From VRUE01 sp963699215 (lineage in GTDB: Bacteria > Actinomycetota > Thermoleophilia > Solirubrobacterales > 70-9): a stretch of DNA of 64,000 nt. The notes under the pieces are model-generated. The model was not told where the DNA came from. It made no database searches and saw only the letters and a program-made list of their open reading frames with translations. Below are positions 27,925-36,419 of the stretch, piece after piece. The first letter of the stretch is position 1; each line of letters opens with the position of its first letter. The stretch is from NCBI GenBank assembly GCA_963699215.1, contig OY969422.1:186001-250000 (forward strand). Direction: 5' to 3'. The position numbers and the translations under genes were made by a program.

Positions 27925-28971
27925 TCAGCTCGGGATGTGGCTTGCCGCGGGATGGTCGGCTCCGACGGTACCGAGAATGGTCTCGACCAGGAGCCGAGGG
28001 TCGCGCCTCGTCGGAGTCGCGTCCGCGGTGCGCTTCTCGAGCTGGATCGCGCGCGGGTCGGTCAGCGGCCGCAGCCGGCCGGAGCGGATCAGCGCTTCGT
28101 CGACCCCGCCGAGCCGGCCGCCGTAGGTCGTGTAGACGGGCGTGCCGAGCGCGGCCGCCTCGCGGTTCATCGTGCCGCCGGCGGAGACGACCAGGTCGGC
28201 GAGGGCGACCAGGCTCTGCGCCTCGACCGCGCCGGGCGGCACGATCAGCGAGGGCAGCGCCAGGCTCGTCGATGAGCTCGCGCTGGGCCTGGGTGCGCGG
28301 CAGGACGACCGCGTGCACGTCGCTGTCGGTGCCCAACCGCTCCAGAACCTTCGGGAAGAGCGGGTTCGACTTGCGGTGGTAGAGCGAGACGTCGGGCGGC
28401 GGGCGAACGATCGACGACGACGCGCTCGGTGTCGACCGAGAGCCGCCGCAGCGCCTCCGGGTCGGGCTCGAAGTCGTAGAGGTAGTACTCCTCCTTCAGC
28501 CCCGGGTAGGGGAAGAGCTTCTCCGGGACCGACGCCGAAGCGGCGCAGGCGCTCGGCCGGCACCGAGTCGGGGAACATCACCCGCTTGGCCAGGCGGCAG
28601 CCGATCCGGTGCTGGGTGACCGCGTACTCGTAGTCGTGCATGTTGGCCTCGGGCACGCCGAGCAGCGCGGGCGGCGATCGCCAGGTCGTTGGAGCCGTGG
28701 GCGAGCGCGAGGTCGAAGGAGCGGCCGCGGCCGAAGCCGAGCATCGCCGCGGTGCGCGCGCCGAGCCGGTAGCGCCTTGCGCAATCGCGAGGCGCCGCCG
28801 TGGCGGCCGATCGGCGTGTGCGCGCATCCCGTGCAGCTCGAGCAGCGCCTGGGTCTGGGCGTAGTCGCGCGAGGTGACCTCGACCGCGTGGCCCTGCGCC
28901 CGCAGCCGCTCGATGATCGGGCGCAGGACGAGCACGTGCGCCGGCGCGCTCATGTCGACCCAGATGTTCAA
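27925..28971 (-). pseudogene. DUF354-type glycosyltransferase, interrupted by frame shifts
   Basis: N-terminal MNIWVDMSAPAHVLVLRPII is the DUF354 start (UDP-GlcNAc 2-epimerase/GT-B-like fold). Other in-frame pieces: LLGVPEANMHDYEYAVTQHR, LAKRVMFPDSVPAERLRRFG, LADLVVSAGGTMNREAAALG and TPVYTTYGGRLGGVDEALI. The middle (about 28280-28790) is broken by at least four one-base shifts although codon bias stays intact. TTG 28971 is the start. It immediately follows glyA's natural end (28976) and precedes the sugar transferase, so it is part of the polysaccharide cluster. Presumed glycosyltransferase on a lipid-linked sugar. Confidence 0.75.
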
Positions 28972-29022
28972 GCGCTCAGACAGTTGCTGCGGAGAGCTCG
29001 GGATAGAGCGGGTAGCGCTCCA

Positions 29023-30258
29023 TCAGCGCCCTGGTGCGCTCGGCCAGCGCATCCTTCTCGGCCTCGAAGTCGTCGGACGAGGGCGGTCGGCGATCACCGC
29101 GGCGATCTCGCTCATGTCGTCCTCGACCATGCCGCGAGTGGTGAGCGCCGGGGTGCCGATCCGCAGGCCGGAGGGGTTCATCGGCGGCCGCTCGTCGAAG
29201 GGGATCGCGTTGCGGTTGACGGTGATCCCGACCTCCTCCAGCCGGGCCTCGGCGGTCTTGCCGTCGAGCCCGGTCGGGGTCAGGTCGACGAGGACGAGAT
29301 GGACGTCGGTGCCGCCGGTGAGGACCGGGACGCCGCCCGCTTCGAGGCCGGCGGCGAACGCCTGCGCGTTGGCGATCGTCTGCCGCTGGCGGGCGCGGAA
29401 CTGCTCGGTCGCGGCGATCCGCAGCGCCACCGCCTTGGCGGCGATCGTGTGCATCAGCGGGCCCCCCTGCTGACCCGGGAAGATCGCTTTGTCGATCGCT
29501 TTCGCGTGCTCCTCGCGGGCGAGGATCATGCCGCTGCGCGGGCCGCAGAGGGTCTTGTGGATCGTCGTCGTGACGACGTCGGCGTGCGGCACCGGGTTGG
29601 GGTGCTCGCCGGCGGCGACGAGACCGGCGAAGTGCGCCATGTCGACCATCAGCTTGGCGCCGACGGAGTCGGCAATCTCACGGAAGGCGGCGAAGTCGAG
29701 TTGCCGCGAGTAGGCGGACCAGCCGGCGACGATCAGCTTCGGCTCGTGCTCGTGGGCGAGCCGCTCGACCTCCTCCATGTCGACGCGCAGATCCTCGCGG
29801 CGGACGTGGTAGGCGACGATCTCGTAGAGCTTGCCGGAGACGTTCAGCTTCATCCCGTGGGTGAGGTGGCCGCCGTGGTCGAGCGCCATTCCCATGATCG
29901 TGTCGCCCGGCTCGATCAGCGCCATGTAGGCGGCGTTGTTGGCCTGGGCGCCGGCGTGCGGCTGGACGTTGGCGTGCTCGGCGCCGAACAGCTCCTTGGC
30001 CCGGTCGATCGCCAGTTGCTCGGCGACGTCGACCTCCTCGCAGCCGCCGTAGTAGCGCCGGCCGGGGTAGCCCTCGGCGTACTTGTTGGTCAGCACCGAG
30101 CCGACCGCTTCCAGTATCGCCTGCGGGACGAAGTTCTCCGAGGCGATCATCTCCAGGGTCCCCTGCTGGCGCCGCAGCTCGGCCTCGAGGACCGCGGCGA
30201 TCGCGGGGTCGACCTCGCTCAAGGGGGCGCTCTGGAAGTTCTCGGGAAGCTCGCTCAC
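29023..30258 (-). CDS. glyA: Serine hydroxymethyltransferase
   Basis: PLP enzyme converting serine plus tetrahydrofolate to glycine and methylene-THF. Visible: LEMIASENFVPQAILEAVGS, YPGRRYYGGCEEVDV, the PLP Lys in VVTTTIHKTLCGPRSGMI and GGPLMHTIAAKAVAL. GTG 30258 fits the family N terminus. The frame as written stops at 29023 with a non-homologous end; a single shift near 29085 would restore SDDFEAEKDALAERTRAL and the natural stop at 28978-28976. Divergent from the cyclase gene across a 43-bp gap that must hold both promoters. Confidence 0.95.
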   Translation of the reverse strand: MSELPENFQSAPLSEVDPAIAAVLEAELRRQQGTLEMIASENFVPQAILEAVGSVLTNKYAEGYPGRRYYGGCEEVDVAEQLAIDRAKELFGAEHANVQPHAGAQANNAAYMALIEPGDTIMGMALDHGGHLTHGMKLNVSGKLYEIVAYHVRREDLRVDMEEVERLAHEHEPKLIVAGWSAYSRQLDFAAFREIADSVGAKLMVDMAHFAGLVAAGEHPNPVPHADVVTTTIHKTLCGPRSGMILAREEHAKAIDKAIFPGQQGGPLMHTIAAKAVALRIAATEQFRARQRQTIANAQAFAAGLEAGGVPVLTGGTDVHLVLVDLTPTGLDGKTAEARLEEVGITVNRNAIPFDERPPMNPSGLRIGTPALTTRGMVEDDMSEIAAVIADRPRPTTSRPRRMRWPSAPGR

Positions 30259-30301
30259 GACCCAAGCGACGATACCAACGGAGCGGGATACCCTTGATTG
30301 T

Positions 30302-31657
30302 GTGAGCCGCTCGACGATCATCGTCGCGGCCGCGGTCGGATTGCCGGCGGCCGGATTCGTGCTCCTGCTGTCCGGTCCGGAGCTCGACGTCGCCTGGGAG
30401 GACCACCGCGCCCACTTCTGGCTGGTGCTGGCGGCCGGCGCTATCACTGCCGCACTTGCCTATGCCACCGGCGAGGCGGCGGAGCGCCGCGGCGACCTGC
30501 GCCTCGGGCTGGTCTCGCTGACCTTCCTCTGCTGCGCCGGCTTCCTCGGCCTGCACGCCCTGGCGACGCCGGGGGTGCTGCTCGACGAGTCCAGCCTGGG
30601 CTTCGTGATCGCGGTCCCCGTCGGGCTCGTCCTCGCCTCCGCGATCGCCGCCCTCTCGGCCTCGGACCGATTATCGGCGCGCTACCGCACCCTCGCCGCC
30701 CACCGCCGCACCGGCGCCGGGCTCCTCCTCGCCGCGATGGCCGCCTGGGCCGCGGCGACGCTGGTCGGGATCGGGCCACTCGACGAACCGACCGAGATCG
30801 AGCGGACCAGCGGGGCGCTGGTGATCCCGGCGCTCGCCGCCACCGTCCTCTACGTCGTCGCCGCGGTCCGCTACGCGCAGCTCGGCACCGGCGAGCCGCC
30901 AGGCCTGCCGCTGGCGGTCGCGGTCGCCTTCGTGCTGCTCGGCGAGGCGACGCTGCAGACCGCCCTCTCGCGCAACTGGCACACGAGCTGGTGGGAGTGG
31001 CACGCGCTGATGCTGACCGCCTTCGGCTTGGTCGCGGTAACCGCCCGCCGCGAGTGGCGCGAGGAGCGCTTCAGCGCTCTTTATGCGGAGGAGACCGTCC
31101 GCGGCAAGCGCGAGGTGAGCATCGTCTTCGCCGACCTGGCCGGCTTCACCTCGTTCTCGGAGGGCCGCGACCCGGCCGAGGTCTCGGCGATGCTCAACGC
31201 CTACTTCGAGCGAGCCATCCCGCCCGTGGTCCTCGAGCACGGCGGGGACGTCGAGCGGCTGATGGGCGACGCGTTGATGGCCACCTTCAACGCCCGCGGC
31301 GACCAGCCCGACCATGCGGTCCGCGCGGCGGCCGCCGCCCTGGCGATCCGCGACGCCACCTCCACAGTGGCGGCCGAGAACTCCGGCTGGCCTCGCTTTC
31401 GCGTCGGGGTCAACACCGGCGAGGCGCTCGTCGGGGTGCTCGGCGCCGAAGGCGGCCGCAGCTATACCGTGATCGGCGACGCAGTCAACTCGGCCTCGCG
31501 GCTGGAGTCGGCCGCTCCGGTGGGAGAGGTGGCGATCGGCGCGACGACCCTGCGCGCGCTGCCGGGGGCGAGGACGAGATCGCTGGGAGCGATCGCGGTC
31601 AAGGGACGCCGGGAGCCGCTCGACGCCTATGTATTGGAAGCCCTGCCTTCCGGGTAG
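30302..31657 (+). CDS. Membrane-bound class III adenylate/guanylate cyclase
   Basis: About 451 aa from GTG 30302. The first 260 residues hold roughly seven TMs. The catalytic domain follows: metal Asp in VSIVFADLAGFTSFSEGRDP, second metal Asp in ERLMGDALMATF, RVGVNTGEALVGVLG, and transition-state Asn/Arg in YTVIGDAVNSASRLES. The usual substrate Lys of V-x-K-x-x-G-D is Arg here (VERLMGD), so nucleotide choice or activity may differ. Makes cAMP (or cGMP) at the membrane; the membrane part may sense a signal. The next gene starts 10 bp after it. Confidence 0.85.
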   Translation: MSRSTIIVAAAVGLPAAGFVLLLSGPELDVAWEDHRAHFWLVLAAGAITAALAYATGEAAERRGDLRLGLVSLTFLCCAGFLGLHALATPGVLLDESSLGFVIAVPVGLVLASAIAALSASDRLSARYRTLAAHRRTGAGLLLAAMAAWAAATLVGIGPLDEPTEIERTSGALVIPALAATVLYVVAAVRYAQLGTGEPPGLPLAVAVAFVLLGEATLQTALSRNWHTSWWEWHALMLTAFGLVAVTARREWREERFSALYAEETVRGKREVSIVFADLAGFTSFSEGRDPAEVSAMLNAYFERAIPPVVLEHGGDVERLMGDALMATFNARGDQPDHAVRAAAAALAIRDATSTVAAENSGWPRFRVGVNTGEALVGVLGAEGGRSYTVIGDAVNSASRLESAAPVGEVAIGATTLRALPGARTRSLGAIAVKGRREPLDAYVLEALPSG

Positions 31658-31667
31658 CCTGGCCGGC

Positions 31668-32450
31668 GTGAAACGACCCCTCTCGCTGGCGCTGGCGGCG
31701 GCCAGCATGGCTTTCGCCCTCCCCGTTGCCGCACCCGCCGCGGTCGACAACCCCTGCGAAGGCTCCAACTCGGGCGAGCTGCTCTGTCCCGACCTGCGAG
31801 TCGGCCCGGCAGCCGACCTCTACGTCGAGCGCAGCGGCGGCGGTTATGGCTACGGCGGCGGCACCCTCCTCCACGCCGGCAACGACATCCGCTCCCGCGG
31901 CCGCGGGCCGATGGAGCTGCGCGGCCACCGCTACAAGCGCAACTGGATGCGCGCCAACCAGGCCATCCACCGGGTCGGCGGCGGCGTCCGCATCTTCCCC
32001 ACCGAGGCCCAACTCCACTTCTACTCGGTCGGCTACGAGTGGGGCGGCTCCTACTGGAAGGTGCACGACCCGCTCAGCATGGAGATCTGGTCGCTCGACG
32101 AAGAGGGGCGGCCATTGGAGCGGGTCCGCAAGGGGCCGAAGGTCTTCTACTGCTTCCGCGACCTGGAGCGGACGCGCGCCATGCGGCGTTCTCCTCACCA
32201 CCCCGTCTACCCCGCCTGCAACCAGGACCCCGGCCGCAAACACGTCACGCTCGGTACTTCGGTCGGCTGGTCCGACATCTACCCCTCCGACTACGACCGC
32301 CAGTGGGTGAACGTCAGCGGCCTGCGCGGCTGCTACGCCTTCGTCATGCAGGTCGACCCGGGCAACGTCCTCTACGAGTCGAACGAGGGCAACAACCGCT
32401 CGGTCCGGATCGTCCGTCTCCCCCACCGCGACGGCCCGCAACACTGCTGA
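31668..32450 (+). CDS. Secreted lysyl-oxidase-like copper protein
   Basis: About 260 aa. A signal peptide after GTG 31668 (VKRPLSLALAAASMAFALPV, cleaved near APA) leads to a lysyl-oxidase domain: PDLRVGPAADLYVE, LHFYSVGYEWGG, GWSDIYPSDYDRQWVNVSGL and DPGNVLYESNEGNNRSV, which closely follow the bacterial LOX pattern. Of the copper-binding His-x-His core only partial histidines are visible (QLHFYS, WKVHD), so catalysis is not certain. Presumably acts outside the cell on amines or for protein cross-linking. Cotranscribed with the cyclase (10 bp gap); ends at a strong hairpin. Confidence 0.78.
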   Translation: MKRPLSLALAAASMAFALPVAAPAAVDNPCEGSNSGELLCPDLRVGPAADLYVERSGGGYGYGGGTLLHAGNDIRSRGRGPMELRGHRYKRNWMRANQAIHRVGGGVRIFPTEAQLHFYSVGYEWGGSYWKVHDPLSMEIWSLDEEGRPLERVRKGPKVFYCFRDLERTRAMRRSPHHPVYPACNQDPGRKHVTLGTSVGWSDIYPSDYDRQWVNVSGLRGCYAFVMQVDPGNVLYESNEGNNRSVRIVRLPHRDGPQHC

Positions 32451-32452
32451 GC

Positions 32453-32499
32453 TTCCGGTTCGCCTTTTGCACCTGTGGGGTTCAAAAGGCGAACCGGAA
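32453..32499. terminator. Bidirectional hairpin between converging genes
   Basis: A perfect 17-bp stem (ttccggttcgccttttg 32453-32469 with caaaaggcgaaccggaa 32483-32499) and a 13-nt loop. It lies between the lysyl-oxidase stop (32450) and the tsaC stop (32506) of opposing genes. The cctttt/aaaagg inside the stem gives weak U stretches in both directions. Position and symmetry fit a shared terminator. Confidence 0.8.
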
Positions 32500-32505
32500 C
32501 GACAA

Positions 32506-33129
32506 CTAGAGGGCCTGGGCGACCTCCGGCGCCGAGAGTGCGCCTTGGCGCAGGATCGACCACTCGCCGCTCTCGCCGTAGGTGGTCAGGTCGACGACCG
32601 TGGACGGCAGGCCGGTCAGCTCGCCGCCGTCGATGGCGAGGTCCGCGCCGGCGACGATCTCGGCCGGCACCTCGGCGAAGCTTCCCGGCGCCGCCTCGCC
32701 GCTGCGGTTGGCCGAGGTCTGGAAGAGCGGGCACATCGCCCCGGCAAGCGGGCCGGCGATGAGGCGAACGCCGAGGCGGGCCCGATCCTCGCGGCAGGCG
32801 AGCGGGTAGCGATGCTCGGGGTTGGCGACGATCAGCGTCACCGGGCCCGGCAGCAGGGCGCCGACCGCCTCGCGCGTGCGCGGCCCGAGCCCCTCGACCA
32901 GCTCGCGCATCGCCAGCGGCGAGAGGTACATCACCGCCGACGGCTTGCCGTCGTCGCGGCCCTTGATCCGGTGGACGCACTCGATCGCGGCCGGGTCGAG
33001 CGGATCGCAGGCGAGACCGTAGAGCCCGTCGGCGGGGAAGACGGCGACGCCGCCGCCGGCGATCGTCCGCTCCAGCGCGCCTCGTGCCTCATCGGCCCCC
33101 TCGCGCTCGATCGAGACAACCCTCGTCAT
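32506..33129 (-). CDS. tsaC: L-threonylcarbamoyladenylate synthase
   Basis: YrdC/Sua5 family, 207 aa, making threonylcarbamoyl-AMP for the t6A37 tRNA modification. Visible: AVFPADGLYGLACDPLD (the usual P-T-x-T-x-Y-G-L has Ala/Asp here), IKGRDDGKPSAVMY (KxR), GPVTLIV and the SxN element in FQTSANRSGE. It lacks the Sua5 C-terminal domain. ATG 33129. It lies upstream of the shared hairpin and downstream of prmC (55-bp gap), the common prfA-prmC-tsaC order. Confidence 0.92.
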   Translation of the reverse strand: MTRVVSIEREGADEARGALERTIAGGGVAVFPADGLYGLACDPLDPAAIECVHRIKGRDDGKPSAVMYLSPLAMRELVEGLGPRTREAVGALLPGPVTLIVANPEHRYPLACREDRARLGVRLIAGPLAGAMCPLFQTSANRSGEAAPGSFAEVPAEIVAGADLAIDGGELTGLPSTVVDLTTYGESGEWSILRQGALSAPEVAQAL

Positions 33130-33184
33130 CGCTCCATCCGACCTGCATCGGACCCCAAATAGGGGCTCGATGCAGTACAGATCG

Positions 33185-34021
33185 TCACCGCTGGCCCCAG
33201 ACGACGCGCGGGATACCGGCCAGGTCGGCGCGGGTCTCGACCGTCGTAAAGCCGGCATCGAAGAGCATCTCGCTCACCGCCCCCGCCTGCCCCGCTCCCA
33301 CCTCGAGCGCCAGCACCGGCGCAGCCGTCGCGACAAGCGGGATCGCGGTCCGCAACACATCGAGACCGTCCAGACCGGCAAGCAACGCCTCGCGCGGCTC
33401 CCACTCGGTCACCTCGGGTTCGAGGCTGGCCCACTCGGCCTCGGCGACATAGGGCAGGTTGGCAACTATCAGGTCGAGATCGCCGGGATCAGGCGGCAGC
33501 ATCGCCTCGACCAGCTCTACCCGCTCCACCAGGGCGAGCCGCTCGGTGTTGGCGCGGGCGACCGCGAGCGCCGCGGCCGAGGTGTCGGTTGCGACCACCC
33601 GGCAACCCGGAAGCTCGTCGGCGATCGCCAGGGCGATGGCGCCCGATCCGGTCCCCATGTCGAGCACGCGGCTCGGGTGCAGCTCCAGCGCCAGCTCGAC
33701 CAGCAGCTCGGTCTCCGGTCGCGGGATCAGCACCCGCGGATCGACGCCAAGCTCGATCTTGCGGAATCCCCTGCGGCCGAGGATGTAGGCGACCGGCTCG
33801 CGCCGCAGGCGCCGCCGCACCATCTCGCCGAAGCGCCTCCCAGCGCTTGGGGGAATGCCCGCCTCAGGCTCGGCCGCCAGACGCGCCCGCTCCCAGCCGG
33901 TCGCCTCGGCAAGCAGCAGTTCGGCGTCGAGCCGGGGTGTCTCGACCCGCGTCGCAGCCAGCGCGTCCACGGCCCCGGCCAAGGCATCGCGGACACTGCC
34001 GGCGATCGCCGCGGCGGCCAC
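33185..34021 (-). CDS. prmC: Release factor glutamine methyltransferase
   Basis: 278 aa, N5-glutamine methyltransferase that modifies the GGQ of RF1 and RF2. The N-terminal helical domain is followed by GRRGFRKIELGVDPRVLIPR, PETELLVELAL, SAM motif VLDMGTGSGAIALAIADELP, and VATDTSAAALAVARAN. The catalytic NPPY is NLPY here (residues 188-191, DLIVANLPYV), an atypical but conservative change. GTG 34021 is 2 bp after the prfA stop, which supports a functional pairing with the RF1 substrate. Confidence 0.93.
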   Translation of the reverse strand: MAAAAIAGSVRDALAGAVDALAATRVETPRLDAELLLAEATGWERARLAAEPEAGIPPSAGRRFGEMVRRRLRREPVAYILGRRGFRKIELGVDPRVLIPRPETELLVELALELHPSRVLDMGTGSGAIALAIADELPGCRVVATDTSAAALAVARANTERLALVERVELVEAMLPPDPGDLDLIVANLPYVAEAEWASLEPEVTEWEPREALLAGLDGLDVLRTAIPLVATAAPVLALEVGAGQAGAVSEMLFDAGFTTVETRADLAGIPRVVWGQR

Positions 34022-34023
34022 GC

Positions 34024-35094
34024 TCAGGCGGCCGAGGCCGCCGCGGCCTCCAGCCTCTGGCGCTTCTCCTCGGCCGCAAGCGCCTCGGTGAACTCGTCCA
34101 GGCCCCCGGCCAGCACGCCGTCGATGTTGTGCGAGGTCAGCTTGATCCGGTGGTCGGTGACCCGCCCCTGGGGGAAGTTGTAGGTACGGACCTTCTCCGA
34201 GCGCTCGCCGCTGCCGACCTGCGCCTTGCGCTCGGCGGCGATCTTCGCCTGCTGCTCGGCCAGCTCGCGCTCATAGAGGCGCGCCCGCAGGACCCGCATC
34301 GCCTTCTCGCGGTTCTGCAGCTGCGACTTCTCGTCCTGCATCGAGACGACGATCCCGCTCGGCTTGTGGGTGATCCGCACCGCCGAGTCGGTCGTGTTGA
34401 CCGACTGCCCGCCCGGGCCGGAGGAGCGGTAGACGTCGACCTGCAGGTCGTTCTGGTCGATCTCGACCTCGACCTCCTCCGCCTCGGGCAGCACCGCGAC
34501 GGTCGCGGTCGAGGTGTGGATGCGGCCCTGGGACTCGGTCTCGGGAACCCGCTGCACGCGGTGGGTGCCGCCCTCGTACTTGAAGATCGAGTAGGCGCCC
34601 TCGCCCTTGACCGCGAAGGTCACCTCCTTGAAGCCGCCCACCTCGGCAGCCGATTGCGAGAGCACCTCGGTCGCGAAGCCCCGCTCCTCCGCGTAGCGGG
34701 TCAGCATCTTGTAGAGATCGCCGGCGAACAGCGCCGCCTCGTCGCCGCCGGTCCCGGCGCGGATCTCGACCAGCACGTTCTTGGCGTCGTTGGGGTCACG
34801 CTCGACCATCGCCAGCCGGATCTCCTCTTCGAGCTCCGCCAGACGGCCCGGCGCCTCGTCTACGACCTTGCGCAGCTCGAGATCCTCCCCCTCCTCCAGC
34901 AGCTCCCGCGCTCCCTCCAGGTCGTCCCGAAGCGTGCGCCACTCGCGTGCCAGCGCCTGAGCGGGCTGCAGCTCCCGGTATTCCCGCCCAACCTCCGCAT
35001 ACCGCTCGCGGTCGCCGATCACGGCCGGGTCGGACATCAGCTTCTCCAGCTCGGAGAACCGGACCTCGATCTGCTCGACAAGCGACTCGATCAC
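34024..35094 (-). CDS. prfA: Peptide chain release factor 1
   Basis: 356 aa from GTG 35094; RF1 reads UAA and UAG. GGQ in RSSGPGGQSVNTTDSAVRIT, the P-x-T recognition tripeptide as PET in VQRVPETESQGRIHTS, and a long N-terminal coiled region (ESLVEQIEVRFSELEKLMSD). No recoding site is present, in contrast to prfB in the same window. The open frame continues upstream, but this is shadow sequence of the DUF1385 gene. Confidence 0.97.
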   Translation of the reverse strand: MIESLVEQIEVRFSELEKLMSDPAVIGDRERYAEVGREYRELQPAQALAREWRTLRDDLEGARELLEEGEDLELRKVVDEAPGRLAELEEEIRLAMVERDPNDAKNVLVEIRAGTGGDEAALFAGDLYKMLTRYAEERGFATEVLSQSAAEVGGFKEVTFAVKGEGAYSIFKYEGGTHRVQRVPETESQGRIHTSTATVAVLPEAEEVEVEIDQNDLQVDVYRSSGPGGQSVNTTDSAVRITHKPSGIVVSMQDEKSQLQNREKAMRVLRARLYERELAEQQAKIAAERKAQVGSGERSEKVRTYNFPQGRVTDHRIKLTSHNIDGVLAGGLDEFTEALAAEEKRQRLEAAAASAA

Positions 35095-35111
35095 GGAGAG
35101 ACTCCGCGTGC

Positions 35112-36053
35112 CTACGCGACGATCTCGATCGGCGACTCGCCCTGCTCGGCCGGCGACTCCTCGGCGAGCACCCTCTCCAGCGCGGCGATCGCCACCGCGA
35201 GCTGCTCTTCGTCGGGCTCGCGGGTGGTCAGGTTCTGCAGCATCAGGCCCGGCCACATCACGACCCGCACCCAGCGTTTGCGGCGGTTCTTGCCGGCCCA
35301 TTTGATCACCTCGTAGGAGAGGCCGGCGATCAGCGGGATGCCGAGGATGCGCGAGGCGAGCAGCCAGTACCAGGCGGGCAGCCCGATCGGGGCGAAGACG
35401 AAGATCGCCAGCACCATCACGATCAGCAGGAAGCTGGTGCCGCAGCGCGGGTGCAGGCGCGAGTAGAGCTTGGCCCGCGCGGGGACCAGTTCGTCTTCGG
35501 CCTCGTAGCAGGAGATCGTCTTGTGCTCGGCGCCGTGGTACTCGAAGACGCGGCGCAGGTCGGGCAGGCGGCTGATCGCGACGATGTAGCCGATGAAGAT
35601 CGCCGTGCGCAGGATCCCCTCGACCAGCCAGAAGAGGAACGCGTTGCCGAGCTGGTCCTTGATCAGGCTGGTCAGCCCGACCGGGACGACGAAGAAGAGG
35701 CCGACCGCGAGCGCCAGCGAGAAGGCGATCGTCAGGCCCCAGACCCAGCCGCCGATCTCTTCCTTCTCGCCCTCCTCGTCCTCCTCCATCTGCGCGTTGG
35801 CGGAGATCGCCAGGGCGCGGAAGCCGATCTTCAGCGACTCGCCGAGGGCGACGACGCCGCGGATCACCGGCACCCGCCAGAGCCGGTGGCGCTTCGCCCA
35901 CGGCACCAGCGACTTGGAGCTGAGCTCGATCTGACCCTCGGGGTTGCGCACCGCGACCGCCCAGGTCGAGATGCCGCGCATCATCACCCCCTCGAGCACC
36001 GCCTGGCCGCCGACCGGCGCGTCGCGCTTCGCGACCAGGGCGCCGTCGGGCAT
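35112..36053 (-). CDS. DUF1385 membrane protein (metal-dependent enzyme-like)
   Basis: About 313 aa with several TMs (WGLTIAFSLALAVGLFFVV; FLFWLVEGILRTAIFIGYIV; TSFLLIVMVLAIFVFAPIGL). Conserved DUF1385 parts: VGGQAVLEGVMMRG, RRVFEYHGAEHKTISCYEAE and LHPRCGTSFL. ATG 36053 is preferred because an earlier GTG (36119) lies inside the hairpin that follows rpmE. The usual place of this family next to rpmE and prfA is kept. Function unknown. Confidence 0.85.
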   Translation of the reverse strand: MPDGALVAKRDAPVGGQAVLEGVMMRGISTWAVAVRNPEGQIELSSKSLVPWAKRHRLWRVPVIRGVVALGESLKIGFRALAISANAQMEEDEEGEKEEIGGWVWGLTIAFSLALAVGLFFVVPVGLTSLIKDQLGNAFLFWLVEGILRTAIFIGYIVAISRLPDLRRVFEYHGAEHKTISCYEAEDELVPARAKLYSRLHPRCGTSFLLIVMVLAIFVFAPIGLPAWYWLLASRILGIPLIAGLSYEVIKWAGKNRRKRWVRVVMWPGLMLQNLTTREPDEEQLAVAIAALERVLAEESPAEQGESPIEIVA

Positions 36054-36094
36054 GCGAAGCGGGTCTGCTCCGTTCGAGGAGACGGCCTCAGCCT

Positions 36095-36122
36095 GCCGTG
36101 AGCCCAGTTCCGGGCTCACGGC
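36095..36122 (-). terminator. Hairpin directly downstream of rpmE
   Basis: A perfect 11-bp stem (gccgtgagccc 36095-36105 with gggctcacggc 36112-36122) and a 6-nt loop. It abuts the rpmE stop codon (36125-36123). No T-run follows on the minus strand, so it may attenuate or act as an mRNA stabiliser rather than fully terminate before DUF1385. Confidence 0.6.
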
Positions 36123-36341
36123 TTACTTCTTCCCGGCCTTGGCGTGCTTGGCGGCGCGCCGCTGGAACCGCTCGACCCGGCCACCCGTGTCGACGAGCTT
36201 CTGCTTGCCGGTGTAGAAGGGGTGACACTCGGAGCAGAGCTCGACGTGCAGATCCGCCACCGTGGCGCGGGTGTAGAACTGGTTGCCGCACGAGCAATGC
36301 ACGTTGGCGAGCGTGTACTCGGGGTGAATTCCTGCCTTCAT
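36123..36341 (-). CDS. rpmE: Ribosomal protein bL31
   Basis: 72 aa zinc-binding (C+) form: CSCGNQFYTR and ELCSECHPFYTGKQKLVDT give the four Cys positions. Ends in a Lys-rich tail. ATG 36341 begins the family-typical MKAGIHPEYTLANV; upstream in-frame codons are not homologous. Being a C+ form, it can be replaced by a C- paralogue under zinc limitation in other bacteria; none is in this window. Confidence 0.97.
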   Translation of the reverse strand: MKAGIHPEYTLANVHCSCGNQFYTRATVADLHVELCSECHPFYTGKQKLVDTGGRVERFQRRAAKHAKAGKK

Positions 36342-36419
36342 CGCCCTCCAGTCTAGAGAAGTGTGCAAGCACGCCTGCGCAAGGCTTGGGAAATAGCCTC
36401 GGCCTGCCGATAGCTGAGC

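Noticed and set aside
36053..36119. GTG 36119 as DUF1385 start
   Set aside because: It lies within the hairpin after rpmE; ATG 36053 begins the conserved part.
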